Of a stretch of 64,000 nucleotides of DNA, positions 43,469-53,274 are shown piece after piece. The notes beneath the pieces are model-generated. The model was not told the origin of the DNA, searched no databases, and saw only the letters and a program-made list of their open reading frames with translations. The DNA is from Acidiphilium sp. C61. GTDB taxonomy: Bacteria > Pseudomonadota > Alphaproteobacteria > Acetobacterales > Acetobacteraceae. Position 1 is the first letter of the stretch. Every line of letters begins with the position of its first letter. The stretch is taken from assembly GCF_902712915.1 (NCBI RefSeq), contig NZ_CACTIA010000005.1, positions 2,640,501-2,704,500 of the forward strand, given 5' to 3'. A program made the translations under genes and the position numbers.

Positions 43469-44307
43469 CCCGTTCCGCGTCTGCCGTTCCGCGCCTGCTC
43501 GCCGCCCTTGCCGCCGGTGCGGCGCTTGCCGCGCCGCTGCGCGCCGCCCGCGCCGATCCCTGGATTCCGGCTTCGGGGGATGGCGTCGTCAAGCCGATGG
43601 TGCGGCTGTTTCACGGCAACCAGGCGTTTCCCGCCGGCGGCTTCACCACCAATGCGCTGCGCGGCTCGAGCGAGAGTTCGACGCAATATCGCGTCACCGG
43701 CGTGCAGGGGATCGGGGATGGCCTGTCGATCGAATACGATCTGCGCGGCGGCCGGGTGCGCAGCTTCGCCGACCGTCACCACCGGCCGGTAGCGAGCGTT
43801 TCATCCGGCCTGCAGGACGAGGAGATCGGCCTGAATTACGGGCTGGTCCAGACGCCGCGTTTCGCCGATTCTCTCACGCTGAACGTCATCGTCCCGGCGG
43901 GGCGGACGAAGCCCTCGCCCGCGCTCGGCACCGGGCGTTGGTCGGTGGAGCCGGATTTCCAGGCCGGGATCTCGCGGCCCTGGGGCAGCCTGACGATGGT
44001 CACGGGGGCGCGGGTTTTCCTCGACGGTGCGGCGACGCAGCTGCGCGCGACGATCGATCTCTCGCTCCATCTCACCCGCCGCCTCGCGCTGACCGGCGAG
44101 GTGTTCGCGGTGAAGACGATCCGGCAGAGCGGCACGATTCCGCCCGGCGCGCAGGGCGAGATCTACAATCTGGTGCGGCCGGCGGTCGGCCTGACCTGGC
44201 GGCTGACCAAGACGGTCCGGCCGTTCCTGCTCTACGAGGTGAACGTGGCGGGCGAGGGGATTCATGCCGGCAGCCGGGTGGAGCTGGGCGTTGCGGTGCA
44301 TTACTGA
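43465..44307 (+). CDS. Outer-membrane beta-barrel protein of the glycan operon
   Basis: 280-residue exported protein. A signal peptide (LLAALAAGAALAAPLRAARA) is followed by a strand-rich barrel (VVKPMVRLFHGNQAFPAGGF, EIGLNYGLVQTPRFADSLTL, RPFLLYEVNVAGEGIHAGSR) that ends in an aromatic residue (AVHY). It resembles the barrel protein at 36713-37516 in general design. Its position right after the ABC exporter (4-base overlap) suggests a part in moving the product to or across the outer membrane, but this is inference. Confidence 0.68.
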   Translation: MTRSASAVPRLLAALAAGAALAAPLRAARADPWIPASGDGVVKPMVRLFHGNQAFPAGGFTTNALRGSSESSTQYRVTGVQGIGDGLSIEYDLRGGRVRSFADRHHRPVASVSSGLQDEEIGLNYGLVQTPRFADSLTLNVIVPAGRTKPSPALGTGRWSVEPDFQAGISRPWGSLTMVTGARVFLDGAATQLRATIDLSLHLTRRLALTGEVFAVKTIRQSGTIPPGAQGEIYNLVRPAVGLTWRLTKTVRPFLLYEVNVAGEGIHAGSRVELGVAVHY

Positions 44308-44920
44308 CCCGCGCGCCGGCGGCCGGGCGCTGCTGCTCGCCCGGCATGGACGGACGGCATGGACCGGCGAGGGCCGTTATCAGGGGCGCAGCGACCAGCC
44401 GCTCTCGCCCGAGGGCTGGGCGGATGCCGCCGGGCTTGCCGCCGCGCTGGGCGACGAGCCGCTCGCTTCGATCTATTCCAGCCCGCTGCTGCGGGCGCGG
44501 CAGACGGCCGGCTGCATCGCCGCGCGGCGTGGCGACGTCGCGGTGATCGTCGATGACCGGCTGGCCGAGATCGCGTTCGGCGACTGGGAGGGACGCACCC
44601 AGGCCGAAATCCGCGCCGCGACACCCGAGGCGCTGCGGCGCTGGAAGCGCGATCCCGGCGGGATGCGCTTTCCCGGCGGCGAGACGCTTTCCGAGGCGCG
44701 GGCGCGGCTGCATGGATTTCTCGCCGATCTGCCGGAGCAGGGCGGGGCCGTTCTAGCCGTCACCCATGCCGGGATGATCCGCCTCGCCTGTCTCGACGCC
44801 GAAGGGCGCGGCGATGACGGGTTTCGCGGCATCAGGATCGCACCGGGCGCGGTGCGGCGCTTCTCCCTTTGCGGCGCGGCTGTCGCGGCGCCGCCTTTCC
44901 ATCATGAAACCGTGGAGTGA
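44264..44920 (+). CDS. Histidine phosphatase family protein
   Basis: About 200-residue phosphoglycerate-mutase-like phosphatase. The phospho-histidine motif is LLLARHGRTAWTGEGRYQGR; the second histidine is in VLAVTHAGMIRLA; FGDWEGRTQAEIRA is also typical. Relatives hydrolyse sugar phosphates or alpha-ribazole phosphate. Start is uncertain: the ATG at 44264 would overlap the barrel gene by 44 bases, and a TTG at 44291 is an alternative. Located between the exporter and UDP-glucose dehydrogenase, so it may remove phosphate from a sugar-phosphate precursor. Confidence 0.8.
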   Translation: MPAAGWSWALRCITDPRAGGRALLLARHGRTAWTGEGRYQGRSDQPLSPEGWADAAGLAAALGDEPLASIYSSPLLRARQTAGCIAARRGDVAVIVDDRLAEIAFGDWEGRTQAEIRAATPEALRRWKRDPGGMRFPGGETLSEARARLHGFLADLPEQGGAVLAVTHAGMIRLACLDAEGRGDDGFRGIRIAPGAVRRFSLCGAAVAAPPFHHETVE

Positions 44921-44924
44921 ACCG

Positions 44925-46286
44925 ATGCGCATCGTCATGATCGGCGCCGGCTATGTGGGGCTCGTCTCCGGTGCCTGCTTCGCCAGCATGGGCACCGAGG
45001 TGATCGTCGTGGAGAAGGATCCGTGCCGCATCGAGGCGCTCCAGGCCGGGCGGATTCCGATCTATGAGCCGGGGCTGGACCGGCTGGTCGCCGACTCCGT
45101 GCGGGCGGGGCGGCTGCGCTTCGAAACCGCGCTCGACCGCGCGCTGCCCGGCGCCGACGCCGTGTTCCTCGCCGTCGGCACGCCGTCGCGCCGGGGCGAT
45201 GGCCATGCCGACCTGTCCCATGTGTTCGCCGCCGCCGCCGAGCTGGCCGCTGCATTGCCGGGGCCGACCGTGCTGGTGACGAAATCGACCGTGCCGGTGG
45301 GCACCGGGCGGCGGCTCGCCGCGCTGATGCGCGAAATCCGGCCGGATCTCGACGTGGCTGTGGCCTCGAACCCGGAATTCCTGCGCGAGGGCAGTGCGAT
45401 CGAGGATTTCATGCGGCCGGACCGGATCGTCGTCGGCACCGACAGCGCGCAGGCCGAGGCGGTGCTGCGCGCGCTCTACCGCCCGCTCAACCCGGCCGGG
45501 GTGACGCTGCTCTGCACCGGGCTGGAGACGGCGGAGCTGATCAAATACGCGACCAACGCCTTCCTCGCGATGAAGATCACCTTCATCAACGAGATGGCGG
45601 ATCTGTGCGAGCAGGTCGGGGCGGATGTTCACGAACTCGCCCGCGGCATGGGGCTCGACCGGCGGATCGGCCCGAAATTCCTGCATCCCGGCCCCGGCTT
45701 CGGCGGCTCGTGCTTCCCGAAGGATACCCAGGCGCTGATGCGGATCGCCCAGGATGCGCATGCGCCGGCGCGGCTGGTCGAGACCGTCGTGAGCGTGAAC
45801 GAGGCGCGCAAGGCCGGGATGGCCGGGCGGATTCTCGCAGCCTTCGGCGGCACGGTGCGGCGGCAGCGGATCGCCGTGCTGGGCCTGACCTTCAAGCCGG
45901 AGACCGACGACATGCGCGACTCCCCGGCGATTCAGATCGTGCACCGGCTGGTCGAGCTTGGCGCCGAGGTGGTGGCCTATGATCCGGCCGGGATGGAGCA
46001 GGCGCGGCGGGATCTGCCGGCGGAGGTGGTCTATGCGCCGAGTGCCGCCGCGGCGCTTGCCGGCGCGGATGGCGCGGTGCTGGTCACCGAATGGAACGAG
46101 TTCCGCGCCCTGGCGCCGGACTGGCTGCGCGCGACGATGCGCGGGCGCGTCGTCGTCGATCTGCGCAACGTGTTCGACCCGGCGGCGATGCGTGCGGCGG
46201 GGCTCGATCACCACGCGATCGGCCGGCCGGCGCCGCATCGAGCACGTGCCGGCGAGGTGGAGCTGGCGCTCGCGGCGGCGGATTAG
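44925..46286 (+). CDS. ugd: UDP-glucose 6-dehydrogenase
   Basis: 453-residue NAD-dependent enzyme oxidising UDP-glucose to UDP-glucuronate. The Rossmann motif MRIVMIGAGYVGLVSGACFA opens the protein; the catalytic cysteine is Cys263 in FGGSCFPKDTQALM; GLTFKPETDDMRDSPAIQIV and AVLVTEWNEFRAL are also diagnostic. It supplies UDP-glucuronate to the glycosyltransferases of the operon. The ATG at 44925 has GGAG at proper spacing and is preferred over the in-frame ATG at 44904. The stop TAG at 46284-46286 is the left edge of a palindromic repeat. Confidence 0.95.
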   Translation: MRIVMIGAGYVGLVSGACFASMGTEVIVVEKDPCRIEALQAGRIPIYEPGLDRLVADSVRAGRLRFETALDRALPGADAVFLAVGTPSRRGDGHADLSHVFAAAAELAAALPGPTVLVTKSTVPVGTGRRLAALMREIRPDLDVAVASNPEFLREGSAIEDFMRPDRIVVGTDSAQAEAVLRALYRPLNPAGVTLLCTGLETAELIKYATNAFLAMKITFINEMADLCEQVGADVHELARGMGLDRRIGPKFLHPGPGFGGSCFPKDTQALMRIAQDAHAPARLVETVVSVNEARKAGMAGRILAAFGGTVRRQRIAVLGLTFKPETDDMRDSPAIQIVHRLVELGAEVVAYDPAGMEQARRDLPAEVVYAPSAAAALAGADGAVLVTEWNEFRALAPDWLRATMRGRVVVDLRNVFDPAAMRAAGLDHHAIGRPAPHRARAGEVELALAAAD

Positions 46287-46388
46287 AGCATCATCCGATC
46301 AGATGGAATCATCTGATCGGATAAAGATGCTCTAGTTATCAATATGATAGAGCACGACATCCGATCCTGATGGATCGGAACGTGCTCT
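46285..46388. repeat. Dispersed palindromic repeat, copy 11 (A+B)
   Basis: Full copy: A at 46285-46333, linker AGTTATCAATATGAT, B at 46349-46388. TA flanks both ends, the left one being the stop codon of ugd. Confidence 0.92.
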
Positions 46389-46506
46389 AGAATATCATCT
46401 TCGCGCACCGGATGACATTCGAAGGGTCAAAAATCACAGGATCGTGAGCCGCGCTGTTCGTTTGGCGACATGGCGCATCCTCTCGTCCGCCCCTATGTGT
46501 AAAATA

Positions 46507-48423
46507 ATGGAGGAGCGAGGAATTCGCAGTGCGACGCGCGGGCTGCCGCGCATCCTGCCCGGTTTCGTGCCCGTCGTCGGGCTCGTCCTCGCCGCGGGCG
46601 CGCTGCTTCCGGCACAAGTCGCCCATGCCGCCGAGCCGCAACCCTATGACGTCGCTTTCGCGGCCACCGGCAACGCCCCGCTCGACACGCTGATCCGCCA
46701 GAGTTCGAGCCTCGAAACCCTTCGCGGCAAGCTCGCGGTCGGCCCCTTCGCGCTGATCGCCCGCGCCCGCGCCGATCTCGACACGTTCCGCACCGTGCTG
46801 GAAAGCGAGGGCTACGATTCCGGCACGATCAGCATCACCATCGACGGTCATGCCTTGTCCGACCCCGCCTTGCCCGACCTGCTGCGCAAGGCGCCGGCGA
46901 ACCCGCCCGCCCGCGTCCGCGTGGCGATCGTGCAAGGCCCGCTCTATCACGTTGGCGTCATCAGCACCCCCGGCCTCACCGATCCCGCCGCCGCCGCTTC
47001 ACTCGGCGTGAAGCCGGGCGAGCCCGCCACCGCTGCCCCGCTCGTCGCCGCCGCGTCCCGCCTGGAGACGAAGCTGCGCAATCTCGGCTACGCCTTCGCG
47101 AACGTCGCCCCGCCCGTCGCCGAGGCCGATGACACGACGCATACGCTCGCCGTCACCTATCCGGTGACGATGGGCAAGCGCGTCGATGTCGGCGCCATCA
47201 CCTTCACCGGCATGCAGCGGATGCACCGCCGCTTCATGGCGCGGCACATCGCGCTCAAGCCCGGCCAGCGCTACAGCCAGACGGCGCTGGACGCGGCGCG
47301 CGACCAGTTGCTCGGCCTCGGCGTGTTTTCTTCCGTCACCGTCCACACGGCCGCTTCACCGCACCCCGCCGGGCAGGTGCCCATCGCCTTCGCGGTGCGC
47401 GAGCGCAAGCGCCATACCGTGGCACTCGGTGCGTCCTATTCCTCCGATCTCGGCATCGATGCCAATGTCTCCTGGACCGACCGCAACCTGTTCGGCGGGG
47501 CGCAGAGCCTGATCTTGTCGCTCGGCGCCACCGGCATCGCCGGCAGCGGCCGCAGCCAGACCGCGACCTTCGGCAAGCACACGTATGTCGTCGCCCCCGG
47601 CTACGATGCGAAGGCGACCTATCGGGTGCCCGATTTCATCCGCCCCGGCCAGTCGATCGCCGCGACGATCGAGGCGCTCAAGCAATACCTGCCGGCCTAT
47701 AGCCGCACCGCCTTTCTCGGCCGCGCCATCGCTGCGCGCCCGCTCGGCCCGCATCTGACGCTCGATTACGGCGCCGGCTTTATCTTCGAGAAGGTGAACC
47801 AGGAGGGCGAAAGCCGCACCTACCGCCTCGCCCAGCTTCCCGTAACCCTCTCCTACGACACGGCAAATTCGCTCCTCGACCCCACGCGCGGCGTGAAGCT
47901 CACCCTGCGCGTCACCCCGAGCCTGTCCCTCGGTGCTGGCGTACAGCCTTTCGTCATCACCGAACTTACAGGCAGCACCTACATCAATCTCGAAGCGCCC
48001 GGCCGCGGCGTGCTGGCGCTGCATGGCGTGCTCGGCCGCATCTTCGGCGGCTCGCAATTCGGCATCCCGCCCGACCAGCGCTTCTATGCCGGCGGCACCG
48101 GCACGGTGCGCGGCTTCACCTACCAGACGGTCGGCCCGCTCTTCCCCGATGGCATCCCCCAGGGCGGCACCGCGATCGACGCGCTGGAAACCGAGTTCCG
48201 CCAGCGCATCGGCAAGCATTTCGGCATCGCCCCCTTCATCGATGCCGGCCAGGTCTCGGCCCATGGCACGCCCTTCACCGGCACGCTGCGCATCGGCGCC
48301 GGCCTCGGCCTGCTCTATTACACCGGCATCGGCCCGCTACGCGTCGATGTCGGCGTCCCGCTCAACCGTGCGCCCGGCAGCGCTTCCGTCGCCGTCTATA
48401 TCGGTCTCGGACAGGCCTTCTGA
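46507..48423 (+). CDS. tamA: TamA: BamA-superfamily outer-membrane assembly protein
   Basis: 638-residue Omp85-family protein. A signal peptide (LVLAAGALLPAQVAHA) is followed by three POTRA-like domains to about residue 300 (for example VDVGAITFTGMQRMHRRFMA) and a C-terminal 16-stranded barrel with FYAGGTGTVRGFTYQTVGPL, the conserved VRGF/Y loop motif, ending GQAF. It forms an outer-membrane insertion machine with TamB, encoded directly downstream (stop and start overlap as TGATG). The start is uncertain: ATG at 46507 or 46495 or an upstream GTG; no strong ribosome-binding site is visible. Confidence 0.9.
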   Translation: MEERGIRSATRGLPRILPGFVPVVGLVLAAGALLPAQVAHAAEPQPYDVAFAATGNAPLDTLIRQSSSLETLRGKLAVGPFALIARARADLDTFRTVLESEGYDSGTISITIDGHALSDPALPDLLRKAPANPPARVRVAIVQGPLYHVGVISTPGLTDPAAAASLGVKPGEPATAAPLVAAASRLETKLRNLGYAFANVAPPVAEADDTTHTLAVTYPVTMGKRVDVGAITFTGMQRMHRRFMARHIALKPGQRYSQTALDAARDQLLGLGVFSSVTVHTAASPHPAGQVPIAFAVRERKRHTVALGASYSSDLGIDANVSWTDRNLFGGAQSLILSLGATGIAGSGRSQTATFGKHTYVVAPGYDAKATYRVPDFIRPGQSIAATIEALKQYLPAYSRTAFLGRAIAARPLGPHLTLDYGAGFIFEKVNQEGESRTYRLAQLPVTLSYDTANSLLDPTRGVKLTLRVTPSLSLGAGVQPFVITELTGSTYINLEAPGRGVLALHGVLGRIFGGSQFGIPPDQRFYAGGTGTVRGFTYQTVGPLFPDGIPQGGTAIDALETEFRQRIGKHFGIAPFIDAGQVSAHGTPFTGTLRIGAGLGLLYYTGIGPLRVDVGVPLNRAPGSASVAVYIGLGQAF

Positions 48424-51400
48424 TGCGCCGGGTCTTCAAGATCATCCTCTGGATCGCCGGCATCCTGATCGCCCTGCCGGTCCTTGCCATCCTCGCGCTC
48501 GACATCGCGCTGAACACTGGCGCCGGCCGCGCCTTCGCCACGCACGAGATCGGCGCGCTCTCCGGCGGCACGGTCAGGATCGCCGGCCTCGCCGGCCATT
48601 TCCCGAAATACATCGCGGCACGGCGCATCGCGATCGCCGATCGCAAGCGCCAGTATCTCGTCATCGACGATGCCGTCCTCCGCTGGTCGCCGCTTGCGCT
48701 CCTGCACCGCAGGATCGACATCGGCGAGCTTGCCGCGAAACGCATCGACGTCCTGCGCCGGCCCGCGCCCGCAGCCGCGAAACCGAAGCCGAAACAATCC
48801 GCCGCGAGCAGCATCCCGAACCTCTCGCTGGTCCTGCACCGTCTCGAAATCGGCCGTCTTGCTCTCGCGAAACCCGTGCTCGGCCACACGCTCGCGCTGA
48901 ACATCACCGGCCAGGCCCGCGCGAAATCGCTCGACGACATCGCCGCCACGCTTGACGCTACCTCGCTCGAAGGCCCCTCGCTCGGCGCTCCCGGCACCTA
49001 CCGCCTCGCCGCGACCCTCGATGCCAACAGGGTGAACGCGCATCTCACCGTCCACGAACCGCCCGGCGGCCCCATCGCCGCCTTCGCCGGCACCGCCAGC
49101 CAGCCCGATCTCGCGAAGCAACCTGTCGATCTCTCGCTGACCATCGCTGGCCCGCGCAATGCCGCCGCCCTGCACTTCGCCAGCGCCCTCGGCGATCTCA
49201 AGGCGCACGGCACCGGCACGGTCGACCTCTCGCCAGCCACTCCCGGCGCCGATCTCACCATCATCATTCCCGAACTCGCGCCCTATGCCGCCCTCGGCAA
49301 GCAGACGCTCGGCGGCCGCACCGTGCTGCACCTCGTCGCGAAACATCGAGGCGACGCCACGACACTTCACTTCGACGACACGGTTGAGATCACGCAGGCG
49401 GCGAAACCCGTCCCCGTCCTGGTCGGCAAGCGCGCGACGCTCGCGGGCGATTTCACCCTGGCCCACGGCATCACCACCATCCACAGCCTGACGCTCGACA
49501 TGGCGGCGCTAAGGGCAAAGCTCGCCGGCACCGCCGCACGGTCGCATCTCGCGCTCAAGGGCACGTTCACCCAGCCCGATCTCGCCCTCATCGCGCCGCA
49601 ACTCGCCGGCCACGTCACCGAACATCTCGACCTCGCCGGCCCGCCCGACAATCTCGCCCTGCACGGCACGGTGGATGGTCTGGCAACCGCGAAGGGCGTG
49701 CAATCCGGCCCGTTCCACCTCGCGATCGACGCCACCAACCTGCCCGGCGCGCCGCAGGGACAGCTCACGGGCACCGGCGCGCTCTACGATTCCCCGCTCT
49801 CGCTCAGCGCCACTTTCGCCCGCAGCGCCGCCGGCGCGATCGATCTCGACCTCAAAACCCTGTCCTGGAAATCGCTGCGGGGGCAGGGGCGCATCACCCG
49901 CGCCCCGGGCGCGATGCTGCCGGACGGCGCGATTCACATCGCGATGACGCGCCTCGCCGATCTCGCCCCACTGCTGCACATGAAGCTCGCCGGCGCGTTC
50001 GCCGCCGATTTCACCCACCATTCCGGCCAGCCCGCCGCCATCGCGCTCACCGCCAGCCACCTCGCCTATGGTACCGTCGCCGCCCTTCGCGCCGCGCGGA
50101 TCGACGCGACGATCGACCATCTCGCCACGCCCCAAGCGATCGACGCGACCGTGACCCTCACCGGCCTCGACAGCAAGGCGGCAGCGGGCAACCTGACCCT
50201 CACCGCCAAAGGCAGCGCGGCCGCGCTCGCCGTTACTGCCGCCGGCCGTTTCGCGCGCCTCGCCGGCAAGCCGGCGCAGCTCGATCTCGCCGCGACACTC
50301 GATGGCAAGACCCGCACCATCCACCTCGCGAAACTCGATGCCGCCGCCCGCGGCGTCACCGCCCGCCTGCTTGGCCTCGCCACCATCAGCGCAGGGGCGA
50401 CCACCGAAATCCACCATCTCGCCCTCGCCCTGGGCGGGCTCGGCGGTGCGGCGCGAATCACCGCCGACGGCACCATCCGCCCGTCGCTCGCCCTCGATGC
50501 GAAAATCGCCAATCTCCCCGCCGGCATCGCCCGCGCCGTCGATCCCAACCTCGCCGCCACCGGCCTGCTCGACGCCACCGCCCATCTCACCGGCACGCTC
50601 GCCGCCCCCACCGGGACGATCGCGCTGCAGGGCAGGGGGCTCGGCCTCGCGTCCGGCACGGCTGCGAAGCTGCCGCGCGCAACCATTGCCGCCCGCGAGA
50701 CGCTGCTCGGCCACGCCCTGCGCGGCACCATCGCCGCAACGCTCGGCCCTGCCCGTCTCAGCCTCGACGGCACCGCCCCGCTTGCGCTCACCGGCCCGAT
50801 GGACCTGTCGTTCCGGCTCGACAATCTCTCGGCCTCGCTGCTGCACGCGGCCGATCCGAAACTCACCGCCTCCGGCATCGTCACCGCCCGCGCCCGGCTG
50901 ACCGGCACGCCGCGCGCGCCGCGCGGCACGGTCGATCTCGCGGCGACATCCATGCGCCTGCTCACCGGCCCCGCCGCCTCGCTGCCGCCGGCCGATCTCA
51001 CCGCGCATGAAACCCTGCTCGGCCACAGCGCCCGCGGCACCGCGCGCCTTGCCCTCGGCAACCGGGCGGATCTCACCCTCACCGGCACCGCGCCGCTGGC
51101 GGCCGCCGGAGCGATCGACCTTGCTCTGACCGGAACCGCCAATCTCCACCTTCTCGACCCGCTCACCGCAGCCGGCGGCACCGCGGTCGGCGGCACCGTG
51201 ACGCCGGATCTCCGCGTCACCGGCACGCTGGCCGCGCCCCGCGCCGCCGGCACGCTCACCCTGGCCGGCGGCCGGGTGCAGAACATCGCCAGCGGGCTCG
51301 ACCTCTCGGCGATCGACGCCACGATCACCGCCGCCGGTCGCACCATCCGGCTCGACCGTCTCTCGGCCAAGGCCGGGGCTGGCACGATCGACGGCTCCGG

Positions 51401-52397
51401 CAGTTTCGGTCTCGCCAAACCGATGCCGGTCGATCTGCGGCTCGCCTTCCATCACGCGAGCCCGATCGCGAGCGACATCCTGACCGAACGCCTCGGCGGC
51501 GCGCTCAGCCTCACCGGCGATATCGACACCGGCGCCAGGCTCGCCGGCACCGTCGCGATCGAGACGGCGAATATCCAGATTCCGCAGGGCCTGCCGCCCT
51601 CGGTGGTCAGGCTCGACATCCGGCGCAAGGGCGCCCGTCCGCCGCCACCCGCCGCCCCGGCGCCACCCGTGGCGCTCGACCTCACGGTCGATGCCCGCAA
51701 CGAGGTCTTCGTGCGCGGCAAAGGGCTGTTCGCCAATCTCGGCGGGCGCCTGCATGTCGGCGGCACGCTCGCCGCACCGCAGCCTACCGGCGGCTTCCAC
51801 CTGATCCGCGGCTATTTCAATCTTGGCGGCAAGACGCTCGATCTCAGCCGCGGCACCGTCCACTTCAACGGCAACGGCATGATCCCGGTGATCGACCTCG
51901 AAGTGAGCGGCACCGCCTCGGACGGCACCGTCTCGACGCTGGCGCTGACGGGCGCTGCCAGCGCGCCGAAGATTTCCCTCTCCAGCCTCCCGTCCTTGCC
52001 GTCGGACGAGGTGCTGGCGCATCTGCTCTACGGCACCAGCTCGCAGAGTCTCTCGGCGCTGCAGGCCGCCTCGCTCGCCGCCTCGTTGGCCGATCTCGCC
52101 GGTATCGGTGGCGGCGGGCCGGATGTGGTCGGCGGGCTGCGCAAGGCGCTCGGGCTCGACCAGCTCTCGATCGGCGGCGGCACCAGCGCGCCGACGATCA
52201 ATGCCGGCCGCTACGTCGCCCCCGGGGTTTATGTCGGCGCGCAGCAATCGGCCACCGGCGGCGGCACCGGTGCCAAGGTCGAGATCAATCTCTACAAGGG
52301 GCTGAAACTGAAAACCGAGGTGCAGTCCAACAGCGGGACCGGCGGCAGCACCGGCCCCGGCGAATCGGTCGGGCTGACCTACCAGTTCGACTATTGA
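48423..52397 (+). CDS. tamB: TamB: translocation and assembly module protein
   Basis: 1324-residue AsmA-like envelope-spanning protein. An N-terminal signal anchor (IILWIAGILIALPVLAILAL) is followed by very long repetitive beta-structure rich in Thr, Leu, Ala and Gly, and by the conserved TamB/DUF490 C-terminal domain (GGFHLIRGYFNLGGKTLDLS, VIDLEVSGTASDGTVSTLAL, PSDEVLAHLLYGTSSQSLSA, GLKLKTEVQSNSGT), ending in GLTYQFDY. Such proteins form hydrophobic grooves that move phospholipids between membranes and help insert outer-membrane proteins. It is co-translated with TamA. Size and order are normal. Confidence 0.94.
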   Translation: MRRVFKIILWIAGILIALPVLAILALDIALNTGAGRAFATHEIGALSGGTVRIAGLAGHFPKYIAARRIAIADRKRQYLVIDDAVLRWSPLALLHRRIDIGELAAKRIDVLRRPAPAAAKPKPKQSAASSIPNLSLVLHRLEIGRLALAKPVLGHTLALNITGQARAKSLDDIAATLDATSLEGPSLGAPGTYRLAATLDANRVNAHLTVHEPPGGPIAAFAGTASQPDLAKQPVDLSLTIAGPRNAAALHFASALGDLKAHGTGTVDLSPATPGADLTIIIPELAPYAALGKQTLGGRTVLHLVAKHRGDATTLHFDDTVEITQAAKPVPVLVGKRATLAGDFTLAHGITTIHSLTLDMAALRAKLAGTAARSHLALKGTFTQPDLALIAPQLAGHVTEHLDLAGPPDNLALHGTVDGLATAKGVQSGPFHLAIDATNLPGAPQGQLTGTGALYDSPLSLSATFARSAAGAIDLDLKTLSWKSLRGQGRITRAPGAMLPDGAIHIAMTRLADLAPLLHMKLAGAFAADFTHHSGQPAAIALTASHLAYGTVAALRAARIDATIDHLATPQAIDATVTLTGLDSKAAAGNLTLTAKGSAAALAVTAAGRFARLAGKPAQLDLAATLDGKTRTIHLAKLDAAARGVTARLLGLATISAGATTEIHHLALALGGLGGAARITADGTIRPSLALDAKIANLPAGIARAVDPNLAATGLLDATAHLTGTLAAPTGTIALQGRGLGLASGTAAKLPRATIAARETLLGHALRGTIAATLGPARLSLDGTAPLALTGPMDLSFRLDNLSASLLHAADPKLTASGIVTARARLTGTPRAPRGTVDLAATSMRLLTGPAASLPPADLTAHETLLGHSARGTARLALGNRADLTLTGTAPLAAAGAIDLALTGTANLHLLDPLTAAGGTAVGGTVTPDLRVTGTLAAPRAAGTLTLAGGRVQNIASGLDLSAIDATITAAGRTIRLDRLSAKAGAGTIDGSGSFGLAKPMPVDLRLAFHHASPIASDILTERLGGALSLTGDIDTGARLAGTVAIETANIQIPQGLPPSVVRLDIRRKGARPPPPAAPAPPVALDLTVDARNEVFVRGKGLFANLGGRLHVGGTLAAPQPTGGFHLIRGYFNLGGKTLDLSRGTVHFNGNGMIPVIDLEVSGTASDGTVSTLALTGAASAPKISLSSLPSLPSDEVLAHLLYGTSSQSLSALQAASLAASLADLAGIGGGGPDVVGGLRKALGLDQLSIGGGTSAPTINAGRYVAPGVYVGAQQSATGGGTGAKVEINLYKGLKLKTEVQSNSGTGGSTGPGESVGLTYQFDY

Positions 52398-52409
52398 GCA
52401 GGCGGGTTC

Positions 52410-52471
52410 AGAGCATCTTTATCAATGTGGCAGAGCACGGCATCCGATCCGGATGGATCGGAACGTGCTCT
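52410..52471. repeat. Dispersed palindromic repeat, copy 12 (A truncated, B intact)
   Basis: Only AGAGCATCTTTATCAATGTGG remains of module A and the linker; module B is intact at 52432-52471. The right edge is flanked by TA, which on the minus strand gives the stop codon of the SDR gene. Confidence 0.85.
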
Positions 52472-53213
52472 ATAACAGCTGCCCGCCATCGACGACGATA
52501 TTCTGCCCCGTCACCCAGCGCGCCGCCGGCGAGGCCAGGAACATCGCCACCTCGGCGATTTCCTCCGCCGTGCCGAACCGCCCGAACGGAATCGAGGCGA
52601 GGGTCGTCTCGTAGAGCTTCGGATTGGTCGTCTTGCGCTGTTCCCACAGACCGCCGGGAAAGGCGATCGAGCCGGGCGAGATTGCGTTCACCCGGATCCG
52701 CTTTGGTGCCAGCGTCGCCGCCTGCGACATCGTGTAGTTGATCACCGCCGCCTTCACCGCCGCATAGGGCTGGCTGCGGGTCGAGGCGCGCAGGCCGGAA
52801 ATCGAAGCGAGATTGACGATCGCGGCCCCCTCGGCGGCCTCGAGGAAGGGCAGGGCGGCATGGCTCGCCCGCACCACCGCCATCACATCCACCCCGATCG
52901 CGGCGGCCCAGCCCGCCTCGTCATCGGTCATCCCGAAGCCCGAGGCATTGTTCACCAGAATGTCGATGCCACCCAGGGCGGCGGCGGCGTCCGGCACGAA
53001 CCGGGCGATCCGTTCCGCATCGGCAAGGTCGCAGGGGGCGGCGAACACCACCCCGCCATGCCCGGCGATTTCGCGCCGCGCCACGTCCAGCGCCTCAGCG
53101 CCGCGGGCACAGATCGCGACCGCGGCTCCCTCGGCGGCAAATCCCATCGCGATGGCGAGGCCGATTCCCCGGCTTCCGCCCATCACCACGACCTTCCTGC
53201 CCGCAAACCGCAT
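52470..53213 (-). CDS. SDR family oxidoreductase
   Basis: 247-residue classical short-chain dehydrogenase. The cofactor motif is MGGSRGIGLAIAMGFAAEGA; NNASG (in VNNASGFGMT), catalytic Ser in VNLASISGLRASTRS, and YAAVK (Tyr-x3-Lys) complete the active site; the C-terminal MFLASPAARWVTGQNIVVDG is typical of the FabG-like group. Substrate unknown. The stop TAG (52470-52472 on the complement) arises at the edge of a palindromic repeat. It is followed upstream by the old-yellow-enzyme gene on the same strand with a 61-base gap. Confidence 0.9.
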   Translation of the reverse strand: MRFAGRKVVVMGGSRGIGLAIAMGFAAEGAAVAICARGAEALDVARREIAGHGGVVFAAPCDLADAERIARFVPDAAAALGGIDILVNNASGFGMTDDEAGWAAAIGVDVMAVVRASHAALPFLEAAEGAAIVNLASISGLRASTRSQPYAAVKAAVINYTMSQAATLAPKRIRVNAISPGSIAFPGGLWEQRKTTNPKLYETTLASIPFGRFGTAEEIAEVAMFLASPAARWVTGQNIVVDGGQLL

Positions 53214-53274
53214 CGCCCGCTCCTCGCCTTCATGTTGTGGGATGGCCGGAGCAAACGCGCCCCGGCCCGCCGGT

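Noticed and set aside
49509..52247. A 912-codon open frame on the minus strand opposite tamB
   Set aside because: It is the antisense shadow of tamB. Its translation is dominated by Gly, Arg, Ala and Glu with no domain, which is typical of reversed GC-rich codons.
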